A stretch of DNA of 64,000 nucleotides from a bacterium (GTDB lineage Bacteria > UBP6 > UBA1177): the NCBI GenBank assembly GCA_022703485.1, contig JAKLDO010000002.1:1-64000 (forward strand). The letters are read 5' to 3'. Position 1 is the first letter of the stretch; each line of letters opens with the position of its first letter. Position numbers and translations under genes: made by a program. Under the pieces are notes generated by a model. It was not told the DNA's origin. It ran no database searches and saw only the letters and a list, made by a program, of their open reading frames with translations. This document shows positions 16,807 to 27,735 of this stretch, piece by piece.

Positions 16807-17361
16807 ATGAAAAAAGTGCTTAAACTGCTGATCATCATTTCTTTTACCGGACTTTTCCTGACTGCATGCGGAGGAGACGGAACAGATGAGACAAATGACG
16901 ATTCTGAAAATGTGACCGCTGATAATGAAACAGCTGATGATGAAGCGTCCGGCACGGACTGCCCCGCTGATAACAAGTTCTGCCATGAACATAACGGTCT
17001 TAACTGGACAGCCATTTCTTCAGAGAAGATCGTATGGTCAAAAGCTGTTGAGGACTGTCAGGGACTTGGCGGGAGACTCCCGACTATCGCTGAGCTCAGA
17101 GGTCTTATTGAAGGCTGTGAAAAAACTGTTACGGGCGGAAGCTGTGCGTTTACAGAGGGCTGTCTTACTAATGAATGTATCGCCGATTGTTTCTGCGACT
17201 CCAAAGTTGAAGGTTATTCAGTATTCGGAGACATTGAATGGCTCTGGTCATCATCACCCAAAGACGGGGACCCCGACAGCGCATGCGGAGTGGCTTTCGG
17301 AAATGCCAGCATCTTCTGCGACAGCAACACGGGCTGGAACTATTACCGCTGTGTGAAATAA
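16807..17361 (+). CDS. DUF1566 (Lcl-type) lipoprotein
   Basis: The start is the ATG at 16807 with a good GGAGG at 16796; a longer in-frame start would lie inside the tRNA-Glu gene and is rejected. The 184 residues have lipobox LTAC with Cys near residue 21, then an acidic linker (ETNDDSENVTADNETADDE) and one DUF1566 domain. That domain shows the family pattern WSKAVEDCQGL, GGRLPTIAELRGLI, LWSSSP and a final YYRCVK. Eight Cys in the mature part suggest disulfides. DUF1566 domains resemble FGE-sulfatase/C-type-lectin-like folds, but their ligand is unknown. The same domain occurs three times in the protein at 24708 and twice in each of three DUF285 proteins here. Confidence 0.88.
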   Translation: MKKVLKLLIIISFTGLFLTACGGDGTDETNDDSENVTADNETADDEASGTDCPADNKFCHEHNGLNWTAISSEKIVWSKAVEDCQGLGGRLPTIAELRGLIEGCEKTVTGGSCAFTEGCLTNECIADCFCDSKVEGYSVFGDIEWLWSSSPKDGDPDSACGVAFGNASIFCDSNTGWNYYRCVK

Positions 17362-17362
17362 T

Positions 17363-19135
17363 TTACAAAAGAATCCCTGATTCTGCACAGAATTCAATGA
17401 ATTCAATGGCTTCGCTTCTGTTTATATTTGCGGACTTTATTGTCTGATCAAGCGTCCTTTTTCCGTCGAGCGATCTCAGCAGCTTTATCCAGACCGTGTC
17501 AAGCGGCATTGATACCGAATTTCCGTTATCATTATATGTTATCACTTCAGTCCTGTATGGTTTGAACCGTTTTACAAAATCGATCAAATTTATTTCGCCT
17601 ATCATCAGGAGCTCATCATGATCGTAGCTGAGAGTCAGGAAATTTACAGAGGGAGACAGCCTGTAGACCTTATGCAGACTGACTTTTCCGTCAATTTTTC
17701 CACTGAAGCCCGATTCAAGCGACTTGTTCAGGCAGTCATTGTATCTTATGATGTCTGTCATTGCAGTGGAAAGATTCCTTTTCCCCGCTTTTTCAAACAT
17801 ATCTTTCACAATACTGCATTGAGCCTTGCAGATGTCGCCATCCACTTCCCGTTCAGCGAACTTCTCGAAAAATTCAGAAGGTCTCATGTTCAGAGTCTCA
17901 AGCACCATGAAAAGCCACCCGACAGCACGGCCTCTGTTATAGAAAATGTCGCAGGACTTGCTCAGCAACTGCGCTTTTTTCATATCTTCAGCCGGGAACT
18001 GCGGTGTCGAACGGACCGTGTAAGGAGCATTGTTCGCAAAATCAAGCCCGAAACTGTCCGCTTTGTCATGAAGAACCGTCCCCGGAAGCACAGCAAGAGG
18101 AAAAATATCAAGATTGTTCGGCTGGAGCGATACAGCGAAATCAATGCTTTTCCTGAACCCGGCAAGCGTGTCACAGGGAAGCCCGTATATCAGATCAAGC
18201 CCGAAAACAGCATTTTTTCTATTCAGAATATTTATCTTCTCCCTGAATTTTACAGGATCGAACGACCTGTTCACACATTTAAGCACAGAGCTGTCAGAGC
18301 TTTGAAGCCCGATCTGAAGACCGCAGTTCACCGAAGCGAAAAGTTCAGCCATCTCCTCATCAAGGAATTCGGTTCTCACTTCGAAAGTAAAGTGAATTGA
18401 CGGCGCTATCTTTCTTATCAACCGCAGTATATTTTTCGCCCTTTCCCTATCCTGATTGAATGTGGGGTCAAGAACAAACACCTGAGTCACTTTCTTTTCT
18501 TCAAAAAGCCTCAGCTCAGCCTCTATCCTGTCAAGTGAAAAACGCCGCACACCGGATAATCCCCTTGATTCAAAGCAGAAATCGCATTTAAAAGGACATC
18601 CCCTGGACAGCTCCCACAGCACACCCTCATATTTACTTAGATCGACCGTTCCGCTTAAAAACGGTGAAGGCAGATCATTGAGATCGTTGACAGGAACATT
18701 GAAAATCCTGTTTTCAGGCACTGCATCGCCATTCAGAATACCATACACCGCTTTGGCAAACGCAATCTCCCCTTCACCGGTCACTGCAAGATCGAAAACA
18801 CCTGCATTAAGAAGTTTTTCAGGCATTTCACCTGCCTCAGGTCCTCCCAGGCAGACAATTATCCCAGGCGCTTTCTTTTTTATGATTGACGCGACCTGTA
18901 AAGACAGCTCCCTGTTCCAGAGATAAACGGAAAACCCCGCCATATCAGGCTTTTTTGCAAGAACCGACGATGCAATATGTTCCGCATCATCATCAGTATA
19001 GAAGTCACACATCGAGACAGTCACCCTGTTCTCAGGTCCGTTCAGTGAATCGAGCTTTGCCTTCAGCATTGCGGCTGCAAGAGGCATCGCCTTGGGGGAC
19101 CTTTCTATGTGGATTGATACGAGCTCTATTTTCAA
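17363..19135 (-). CDS. B12-binding radical SAM protein (DUF4080-type)
   Basis: The 590 residues start at a TTG (19135) supported by GAGG five bases upstream. The N-terminal cobalamin-binding Rossmann domain (residues 1-135) includes GGPEAGEMPEKLL near residue 97. The radical SAM core follows, with its 4Fe-4S motif CPFKCDFC near residue 180 (CxxxCxxC). The barrel then contains VFVLDPTFNQD, LQIGLQSSD and LIYGLPCDT. The C-terminal 150 residues hold further Cys and end in a small module (DGKRTLDQTIKSA) like a PqqD-type or winged-helix peptide-binding element. Such proteins perform radical methylations or rearrangements, mostly on unknown substrates. The gene ends 2 bases from the DUF1566 lipoprotein stop, on the opposite strand. 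No precursor peptide is evident beside it. Confidence 0.9.
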   Translation of the reverse strand: MKIELVSIHIERSPKAMPLAAAMLKAKLDSLNGPENRVTVSMCDFYTDDDAEHIASSVLAKKPDMAGFSVYLWNRELSLQVASIIKKKAPGIIVCLGGPEAGEMPEKLLNAGVFDLAVTGEGEIAFAKAVYGILNGDAVPENRIFNVPVNDLNDLPSPFLSGTVDLSKYEGVLWELSRGCPFKCDFCFESRGLSGVRRFSLDRIEAELRLFEEKKVTQVFVLDPTFNQDRERAKNILRLIRKIAPSIHFTFEVRTEFLDEEMAELFASVNCGLQIGLQSSDSSVLKCVNRSFDPVKFREKINILNRKNAVFGLDLIYGLPCDTLAGFRKSIDFAVSLQPNNLDIFPLAVLPGTVLHDKADSFGLDFANNAPYTVRSTPQFPAEDMKKAQLLSKSCDIFYNRGRAVGWLFMVLETLNMRPSEFFEKFAEREVDGDICKAQCSIVKDMFEKAGKRNLSTAMTDIIRYNDCLNKSLESGFSGKIDGKVSLHKVYRLSPSVNFLTLSYDHDELLMIGEINLIDFVKRFKPYRTEVITYNDNGNSVSMPLDTVWIKLLRSLDGKRTLDQTIKSANINRSEAIEFIEFCAESGILL

Positions 19136-19253
19136 ATGGACCTCAAACCCTTGAGACTGTTAACAAAACGCACACCATCATACATTTAAAATTTGCATTT
19201 ATCAAAATGTTATTGTTTACTTTAGAGGCTGATTTGCTAAGGAATAAAGAAAA

Positions 19254-22067
19254 TTGGGAACCTTATATTTAAAAATATCATTCTTTTTCATTATATTTTC
19301 CTTCACACTCCACCTTCCAGCGCTTGATCCATCAAGAAAGATCCACCAATACATTCAAAGGTCGTGGCAGACGATAGACGGGCTTCCCCAGAACTCGGCA
19401 CATGCTCTGGCGCAGACAGATGACGGCTATATGTGGATTGCAACTCAGGAGGGGCTTGCCAGATTTGACGGAGTATCTTTCAAGATCTTCAACCGCACAG
19501 ACGATCCGCAGCTCGGAAGCAATGATATCAGGGCGCTGTTCAAAGCTTCTGACGGTTCGCTATGGATAGGCACTTACGGCGGAGGCGCGGCAAAATACAG
19601 CAAAGGCGCCTTCCAGCTTTTCAACAAAGAGAACGGACTGAGCGACAATCTTATAAAAACGGTCTATGTCGACGGATCGGGCTGTGCATGGCTCGGCACC
19701 TACAAGAACGGGATCAGCATAATCTGTGGTGGAAAAATAACAAAGCTCACTTCTTCAGACGGACTTCCCGATGATTCGATAAGGGCGATCACCGGAGAAA
19801 AGGATGTCATCTGGGCCGGCACGACCAAAGGTCTTGCAAAAATATCAAAAGGCCGCGTCATCAAGGTTTACAGGACTGCGGACGGACTGAAGAATGATAA
19901 CATATCCTCAATTTTCATCGACGGCAGTTCGGTAATATGGACGGGAACCAAAGGAGGCTTTGTTCATTCAATAACAGGAAACAGGATCGAATCGTTCTCT
20001 GTTGCCGTTGCAGGACCGGCCGATTTTGTAAATGTCATATTCAAGGACCGTGACCAGAATCTCTGGATCGGGACAGACAGCGGACTTCACAGAAAAAATT
20101 ATAACGACCTTGAAACATTCACCACCGCCGACGGACTCACTTACAATTCAGTCAGATCAATATTTGAAGATTCCGAAGGCTCGCTATGGGTGGGAACAAG
20201 CGGCGGCGGAATAAACATTTTCTCTGAAGGCGCTGTAAAAACAATATCTTACAGAGACGGATTAACTTCCACCGATGTACTTCCTGTTCTATATGATTCA
20301 TCAGGAAACCTCTGGGCAGGGACCGCCAACTCAGGCCTTGATGTCATACGCAGCGACGGAACTCATTATAATTATTCATCAAAGAACGGCCTGAACGACC
20401 TGAGGATACTTTCGCTGCTTGAAGATGAAAGCGGCATGATCTGGATAGGGACCCTTTCCGGACTGAACCTGCTCGACCCCTTGACCGGAATCATAAGACC
20501 GGTATCGAATATCAGCGCCCCGGTAAGCACTCTGCTCAAGGAATACGGAATAATATGGGCAGGAACTCACGGAGAGCATCTTATAAAAATAAAAGAAAAG
20601 GATCTCGGCCTTATAATTGAAGCATTAAAAGGAAAGAAACCGCCTGCATCACTGATTCTGAACACCGAAATAATAGATAAAGATCAAGGGCTTAGTGACG
20701 GCGTAATACTTTCTTTCATTCCTGACAGGCTCGGCAGTTACTACATCGGGACAATGAACGGGCTTTTCATTTTTGACGGCAACTCAGCAAAAGAGGTCCA
20801 TAACGGCCTTTCCAGCAGAACCGTATATTCTCTCCATTTTGATGACTCGGGAACTCTCTGGGCAGGCACCGATTCAGGACTCAACTTCATAAAGGAGGGA
20901 TCGGTCTTTCAGATCCAAAACAGAGATTTTCTATCCACCGATTCCGTATTCAGCGTTTTCAAGGACATGACCGGAACTTTATGGCTTTCCAGCAACAAAG
21001 GGATTTTTTCCGCCTCATCGGCTGAGATAGTTTCCGCAGTCACTCAGGGAAAAAAAGATTTCCAGTTCCGCAGGTACACTCAATCCGACGGAATGAAAAG
21101 CATGGAATGTAACGGCGGTTTCTCTCCGGCATATTCAATAGATAAAAACGGAAACATAGCTTTTCCTACTATAAACGGCATCGCCCTTGTGTCAGAAGGC
21201 GCTTCCGGTCCGCCAAAAGTACCATTTGGCACCATCATAGAGAGTGTCCGGTCCGAAAACAATGAATTTATTGACTTTTCAGGCGGCAGCATTGTTTTTC
21301 CCCCGGGAAGCAGAAAGTTTGAGATAAAGTACACGGCACCTTCTTTTTCCAGCCCGTCCGGAGTAAAGTTCAGATACAAGCTTTCCGGATTCGATCCTTC
21401 TTTGGTAGAAGCCGGAACAAGAAGAACGGCTTACTACACCAATCTCCGTCCCGGAACATACAATTTCACTGTAACTGCCTCAAATGACGGAATTATCTGG
21501 AATGACACAGAGAAAGGGATAAAGATAGTGATCGAACCTTTTTTCTATCAGACATACTGGTTCTATACATTATTAATAGTATTTTTACTTTCAGCCGGAG
21601 GAATTCCTGCGACCGCATTCTTCAGGAAAAAGATAAAAAAAGTCGAACGGGAAAAGATGGAGCTTGAAAAAAGGGCGGTTGAAGCAGAGACAAGATACCA
21701 GAAAAGCAGACTTGATGAAGAGTTCTCGACAGGATACCTTGAAAAGCTTTTTTCAATAATGGATAGCGAAAAACTCTATAGAAATCCGAATCTTACATTG
21801 CAACAGCTCGCAGACAGGATGAAAATATCACATCTATATCTATCCCAGATAATCAACCTGAACACCGGAATGACATTCTATACATTCCTGAATATGTATA
21901 GAATTCTTGAGGTTATGGAAAAACTTCAGATGAAGGAACTTGTTGAGGAAAATATTATATCGATCGCCTTCGATTCTGGCTTCAACACCAAATCATCTTT
22001 CAATTCAGTTTTCAAAAAATTCACAAATTTGACGCCAAGCGAGTACAGAAAAAAATTTTTTGTTTGA
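19254..22067 (+). CDS. Transmembrane beta-propeller sensor with AraC-type DNA-binding domain
   Basis: The 937 residues start at a TTG (19254) with AAGGA upstream; no ATG is near. A signal peptide or first membrane helix is followed by about 14 Reg_prop-type beta-propeller units, each with a pattern like DGYMWIAT-EGLARF or GSLWIGT-GGA. A Y_Y_Y domain (KFRYKLSGFD, LRPGTYNFTVTASNDG) ends near residue 755. A membrane helix at about 765-785 leads to a short coiled coil and a C-terminal AraC/XylS DNA-binding domain (LTLQQLADRMKISHLYLS, IAFDSGFNTKSSFNSVF, TPSEYRKKF). This is the layout of hybrid two-component sensors from Bacteroidetes but without histidine kinase, receiver or phospho-acceptor domains. 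It is a one-component membrane regulator, and the ligand is probably an extracytoplasmic polymer or sugar (inference). Confidence 0.92.
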   Translation: MGTLYLKISFFFIIFSFTLHLPALDPSRKIHQYIQRSWQTIDGLPQNSAHALAQTDDGYMWIATQEGLARFDGVSFKIFNRTDDPQLGSNDIRALFKASDGSLWIGTYGGGAAKYSKGAFQLFNKENGLSDNLIKTVYVDGSGCAWLGTYKNGISIICGGKITKLTSSDGLPDDSIRAITGEKDVIWAGTTKGLAKISKGRVIKVYRTADGLKNDNISSIFIDGSSVIWTGTKGGFVHSITGNRIESFSVAVAGPADFVNVIFKDRDQNLWIGTDSGLHRKNYNDLETFTTADGLTYNSVRSIFEDSEGSLWVGTSGGGINIFSEGAVKTISYRDGLTSTDVLPVLYDSSGNLWAGTANSGLDVIRSDGTHYNYSSKNGLNDLRILSLLEDESGMIWIGTLSGLNLLDPLTGIIRPVSNISAPVSTLLKEYGIIWAGTHGEHLIKIKEKDLGLIIEALKGKKPPASLILNTEIIDKDQGLSDGVILSFIPDRLGSYYIGTMNGLFIFDGNSAKEVHNGLSSRTVYSLHFDDSGTLWAGTDSGLNFIKEGSVFQIQNRDFLSTDSVFSVFKDMTGTLWLSSNKGIFSASSAEIVSAVTQGKKDFQFRRYTQSDGMKSMECNGGFSPAYSIDKNGNIAFPTINGIALVSEGASGPPKVPFGTIIESVRSENNEFIDFSGGSIVFPPGSRKFEIKYTAPSFSSPSGVKFRYKLSGFDPSLVEAGTRRTAYYTNLRPGTYNFTVTASNDGIIWNDTEKGIKIVIEPFFYQTYWFYTLLIVFLLSAGGIPATAFFRKKIKKVEREKMELEKRAVEAETRYQKSRLDEEFSTGYLEKLFSIMDSEKLYRNPNLTLQQLADRMKISHLYLSQIINLNTGMTFYTFLNMYRILEVMEKLQMKELVEENIISIAFDSGFNTKSSFNSVFKKFTNLTPSEYRKKFFV

Positions 22068-22180
22068 CCCGCAAATTAGCAAGATAACATTTTAATATAA
22101 TTATATAATTATCGCAAACGCACCCATCCTCCTAAAAAACAAATACCTTGCTTAAACAATAAATTGGTACGAATTTATTA

Positions 22181-23705
<1,525 letters not shown>

Positions 23706-23712
23706 AGGAAAA

Positions 23713-24705
23713 ATGAATACATTCAGATTGTTATTTGTGTTTCTGTCAGCTTTTATCTTTGTATCATGTACTGTTGATGACGAAAACATTCTGATCGATA
23801 ATGAAAGCGTTAAAGATGCTGATACTGCAGAAACTGTGGATGAGGCGGTCGATGAGAACATCGTAACCGACAACGAAACAGTAAATGATGATGATAATAT
23901 GATCCCTGATGAGGATCAGGCTGATGAATCTGTTGCTGAACCGGACGATCTTGAGGAAATTCCGGATGAAGAGCTTCCGGCAGGAGAGTGCGGCAATGGA
24001 AAACTCGAAAAAGATGAACTTTGTGAAACCGGTGATTCCATTGATTGCACAGAACTTGGAAATTTCACATCTGGAACTGCAACTTGCACGGTTTCTTGTA
24101 CTTTTGAAACGACTCAATGCATTACTGCAGTTGCGACAATCGGAAAAGTCAGCGCAAATGTGGCAGCCAATTTTCTGATCAATGAAGACCGTTTCATGAG
24201 CGGTGACACTCAGTATGTGATTTCCAGCATTTCAAAATTTCTAACCGACGGGTTTAACGGCACTTTAAATAACGGCGATACAATACCTCACAAGGATATA
24301 ACACATCGCAATGCAATGCCGTTCCGTTCAAAAACGACTGTATTCATTCATCAGCAGTCAAAGAAAAAAGAAGGGGATAATGACTACTTTCTCAATCCCC
24401 ATGTTCAGTTTTTCATGCCTTCGGCTGATGTAAAATTAGGTATTTATTCTGTTGATATGCTTAAGAACAGCGCTACGATGTATATTTATAAATTCCTCGA
24501 CCCGAATGATCCAAATAATAACAGTGTTTGCGTTTGGGGTGTCGCTATCGGGGGCAGTATTAATGTAACCCTCGCTCAAAACACAGCTGCTCCCGATGGC
24601 GGTCAAATTCATTTTACCGGAACAGACATTCCCCTTTATTATGTCAAGGAAACACCCTACGGTGACCTTTCAGCTAATGTGGGGACTGACATCTGCGATA
24701 ATTAA
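23713..24705 (+). CDS. Acidic-linker lipoprotein with one Cys-rich repeat
   Basis: The 330 residues begin with a lipoprotein signal ending FVSC (Cys near residue 19). A very acidic linker of about 65 residues follows, built from DNE, DDD and ADE units. A single Myxococcus-type Cys segment (ECGNGKLEKDELCETGD, then several Cys) leads to a C-terminal beta-rich domain of about 190 residues that I do not recognise. It starts 8 bases after the previous gene, so the two are probably one transcript. It meets the minus-strand DUF1566 gene tail to tail with only 2 bases between. Confidence 0.82.
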   Translation: MNTFRLLFVFLSAFIFVSCTVDDENILIDNESVKDADTAETVDEAVDENIVTDNETVNDDDNMIPDEDQADESVAEPDDLEEIPDEELPAGECGNGKLEKDELCETGDSIDCTELGNFTSGTATCTVSCTFETTQCITAVATIGKVSANVAANFLINEDRFMSGDTQYVISSISKFLTDGFNGTLNNGDTIPHKDITHRNAMPFRSKTTVFIHQQSKKKEGDNDYFLNPHVQFFMPSADVKLGIYSVDMLKNSATMYIYKFLDPNDPNNNSVCVWGVAIGGSINVTLAQNTAAPDGGQIHFTGTDIPLYYVKETPYGDLSANVGTDICDN

Positions 24706-24707
24706 AA

Positions 24708-26660
24708 CTATCTAACACACCTTGCAAAATTAACTTCTGTGTTTTGGTCAGAACCGATAATCCTGCCGTCATAAAACCGGAGCGACCACACCTTTTCTGT
24801 TTCATCTGCAACGCTGGAAACCGACCACAAGGTGTCGATCTCACCTATTACGGAATACCCCTCGCTGTTTTCTTCACATCCCTGACAGCCTGTTGAACAC
24901 GAAGCCGTAAGACATTCATCCGTTACCCCGCATTCTCCGCCGGTTATTGATGGCTTACAGTTGATAACCAGTGTTCTAAGTTCAGAGATCGAAGGAAGCC
25001 TCCAGTCGGAATGATCCCTTTCAACAAGATCATCACAAAACTTTACAGATTCATTCCATAAAAGAGGTTTCTCCGACCTTGAAGACCATTTTCCCTTTAC
25101 GGAGGAAGGCATACACTCAGAACCGTTCCAGAACATTCCTGCACAGTAGAATCTGCATTCTGTGTCACTTCCTGTTTCGTTATATACACCCTGTTCAGAC
25201 GGAACCCACCCTTTACCGTCCCATATCTGAACTATTTCATCCACATCGTTCCACACTGCATTATGCGGAAGTCCCTTGCATTTCTTTGTTATCATTCTGC
25301 CCGGAACGACATTAATGAGATCTTTTATACAGCGGACGAAAACCCCTGTTTCATCCTTTTCGAACATATCGACTGAAGCATATTTAAAATTGACGGTCCA
25401 TGCCTTGTTCAGATCTTCATGATCAGTACTGGTAGTCGAAGACCATATCGCTTCGACATCACCGAACAAAGAGTACAGTATATTTGAGTTTGCCTGACAT
25501 CCATCACAGGCTAATGAATTCGAATGATCCTCTTCATCATTTCTGACACCGCAGAAATCATCAATAAAAGGGCAGTTTATTATTATTCCCATTAATTCTG
25601 AGATCGTAGGCATACGCCATTCGGAAAAACCTCCCTCATCCAGTGTATCACAGTAAAGAGAAGCATCTTCCCAGCTCATCGGAGATGTTGAAAGAAGTGA
25701 CCATTTTTCATCTGTTTTTTCAAGTATGCATAAACCGGCTTCATTGAAAACATATCCTTCTTCACATATAAATCTGCATTCTTTTTCAGACTGCTCTTCA
25801 TTATAAGATCCTGCGGCGGTCGGAATCCACTGTATCCCGTCCCATTTCTGAATGATTCTGTTTGCACTGTTCCATATCCCGTGTTCAGGAAGATCTTCGC
25901 AGGAGACTGTCCTTTCTGTTCCGGGTTCCGTTCTGATACAGATCACATCAGCATAATCAACAGTATTATGATCCTCGTCTAAAACTCCTCTTTTTCCCAA
26001 TCCGCCAGTAGTGAAATCAACGGCCCACACAAAATAATTATCGACCGGAGTTGCCGACCATAATGTCCACAAAGTATCTATCTTTGAATACTCACCGCCT
26101 TCTTCACAGCCATGGCACGGATCATCGAAACAGAAAATATCCGGACAGTATTCCGTTACTTTACAGTCTCCGCCGCTTTTTGTACTGTCGCAGTTTCTGA
26201 TCAAAGTTCTCAGTTCCGAAATTGACGGAAGTCTCCAGTCAGTAAAGCCTCTTTCTTCAAGGCTTTCACAATGATCCAAAGCCGAGTTGAACGACATCTG
26301 TTCATAATGTCTGCTCGTATCAGACCATACGCCGCTTAAATTTTCATCAGTACAGACACTGCCGCTATATTCAAAACCTTTTTTACATTTAAACCTGCAT
26401 TCTGTCGTACTCGGCTCTTCATTATACCTTCCTATTTCAGACGGTGTCCACCCGAACCATTCGCCATTAAAAACCTGATCTATTTTTTCCGCTGTGTTCC
26501 AAAATGCATTTTCTGGAAGTCCTACACAAGGTTCATCAAATCTTTCCTGTGTTTCGTATGGATCGGATACACAGCCGCCTCCGAAGAAAGAGTCGCATGC
26601 ATTCAGGGAAAAGACCAGAACAGCCATGAAGGCAATTTTAAAAACCGCATCCCTTTTCAT
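24708..26660 (-). CDS. Lipoprotein with three Cys/Trp-repeat plus DUF1566 units
   Basis: The 650 residues have lipobox LNAC (Cys near residue 22) and GAGGA upstream of the ATG. The mature protein is three copies of a two-part unit. First comes a 60-residue Cys/Trp module (LPENAFWN, W-x-P, YNEEPSTTECRF, then C), the same module that repeats in the partial protein at 1-1751. Then comes a DUF1566 domain (WSDTS, DWRLPSISELRTLI, LWSATP and a final CIRT or CVR). Many Cys in conserved positions suggest disulfides. Function is unknown; ligand binding at the cell surface is inferred from the lipid anchor and the modular repeats. Confidence 0.87.
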   Translation of the reverse strand: MKRDAVFKIAFMAVLVFSLNACDSFFGGGCVSDPYETQERFDEPCVGLPENAFWNTAEKIDQVFNGEWFGWTPSEIGRYNEEPSTTECRFKCKKGFEYSGSVCTDENLSGVWSDTSRHYEQMSFNSALDHCESLEERGFTDWRLPSISELRTLIRNCDSTKSGGDCKVTEYCPDIFCFDDPCHGCEEGGEYSKIDTLWTLWSATPVDNYFVWAVDFTTGGLGKRGVLDEDHNTVDYADVICIRTEPGTERTVSCEDLPEHGIWNSANRIIQKWDGIQWIPTAAGSYNEEQSEKECRFICEEGYVFNEAGLCILEKTDEKWSLLSTSPMSWEDASLYCDTLDEGGFSEWRMPTISELMGIIINCPFIDDFCGVRNDEEDHSNSLACDGCQANSNILYSLFGDVEAIWSSTTSTDHEDLNKAWTVNFKYASVDMFEKDETGVFVRCIKDLINVVPGRMITKKCKGLPHNAVWNDVDEIVQIWDGKGWVPSEQGVYNETGSDTECRFYCAGMFWNGSECMPSSVKGKWSSRSEKPLLWNESVKFCDDLVERDHSDWRLPSISELRTLVINCKPSITGGECGVTDECLTASCSTGCQGCEENSEGYSVIGEIDTLWSVSSVADETEKVWSLRFYDGRIIGSDQNTEVNFARCVR

Positions 26661-26735
26661 TATCAGTCCTCTTTTTTTATTTACATCCTAAATTATCGCT
26701 AAATTATAAAAAAAACAAATGATTTTTAAGCCTGC

Positions 26736-26763
26736 TTGACTATTTTATTCCGTAATCTATCAT
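26736..26763 (+). promoter_or_regulatory. Predicted promoter for the WD40-like lipoprotein/amidase pair
   Basis: TTGACT at 26736-26741, a 16-base spacer and TATCAT at 26758-26763 lie 37 bases before the ATG at 26800, which has AAGGAG upstream. Confidence 0.55.
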
Positions 26764-26799
26764 TTCTGACGGGTTCATATTTAAATTAAGGAGTGAAAA

Positions 26800-27735
26800 A
26801 TGAAACTTCTGCTTGTAATCGTAATGACTTTGTTTCTTGTTTCCTGCAGTGGAGATGCGGTCAATTCCGCCGCTTCAGGCTCAAGAGACACGCTTGTGAC
26901 CGAAATGAGCTGTGCCGCTTCGCAGTTCTCGCCTGACTCAAGGTACATCGCGTGGGGCGGAGAAAAGTTCAAGGGTCTTTTCGTGAAAGATCTTACTTCA
27001 GGAACTATCACAAAAATCTCTGATGCAGACGGTGCAGGATGGAAGTTCAGCTGGGCGCCGGACAGTTCAGGTATCGCTTTCCGCGAAAGCATAACTTCGG
27101 GTTCAGATCAGTTTTTCAGGATACAGAAAAGGTATCTTGATAAAAACATGAACGAGCTTGTAGGTGAATTTGAGAATACTGTGTGGCCTCCGCTCTGGAG
27201 AGATTCGATATATTCCGTGGATACTGTAAAAATATCGAACATCTCACTTGCACTGAAGCCGTCACTGTCGCTTAAAACAGCTGTAGATCCTCTTAAATAC
27301 AACGCTTTCACATCTTCAGGCAGGGTTTCCATCATAAACATTCAGGACGGATCGCTCATTAATTTCAATGATGGAACGCACTCCCCATCAATTTCACCGG
27401 ATGGAAGGAAACTGCTTTATATCGAGCTTGATACAATAAAAGTATATGACACCATTTCCGCTTCGACCGTAACGATAGGCAGGGGTTCATCAGCTTCGTG
27501 GGCAGGAAATTCAAGGATAGTTTACACCTTTACTGCCGATGACGGACGGAATGTGACATATTCCGAAGTGCGGGTCTTTGATCTGAAAAACAGAAGATCC
27601 GAAGCAATACCTGTTGAGGCTGGGAGGATACCGCTATTCCCTTCGCTGTCATCCAACGGATCGCTCGCATACACCGACAGTGTTTCCGGCCGTCTTTTCA
27701 TCACTTCAGCGAATGATAACGGAGGTGTAAAATGA
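26800..27735 (+). CDS. TolB-like beta-propeller lipoprotein
   Basis: The 311 residues have a lipoprotein signal ending LVSC (Cys near residue 16). The body is made of WD40/PD40-type blades typical of TolB-like proteins: FSPDSRYIAWGG, FSWAPDSSGIAF, SISPDGRKLLYI and PSLSSNGSLAYT. The number of blades (five or six) suggests a complete propeller. The gene overlaps the amidase gene by 4 bases (ATGA), so the two proteins are made together and may act together at the cell wall, the propeller perhaps positioning the amidase. That partnership is inferred from coupling only. Confidence 0.85.
   Translation: MKLLLVIVMTLFLVSCSGDAVNSAASGSRDTLVTEMSCAASQFSPDSRYIAWGGEKFKGLFVKDLTSGTITKISDADGAGWKFSWAPDSSGIAFRESITSGSDQFFRIQKRYLDKNMNELVGEFENTVWPPLWRDSIYSVDTVKISNISLALKPSLSLKTAVDPLKYNAFTSSGRVSIINIQDGSLINFNDGTHSPSISPDGRKLLYIELDTIKVYDTISASTVTIGRGSSASWAGNSRIVYTFTADDGRNVTYSEVRVFDLKNRRSEAIPVEAGRIPLFPSLSSNGSLAYTDSVSGRLFITSANDNGGVK

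Noticed and set aside
17618-18400. A 260-codon open frame on the plus strand
   Set aside because: It lies fully antisense to the B12-binding radical SAM gene, which has clear motifs and a ribosome site. It shows no motif or start signal of its own.
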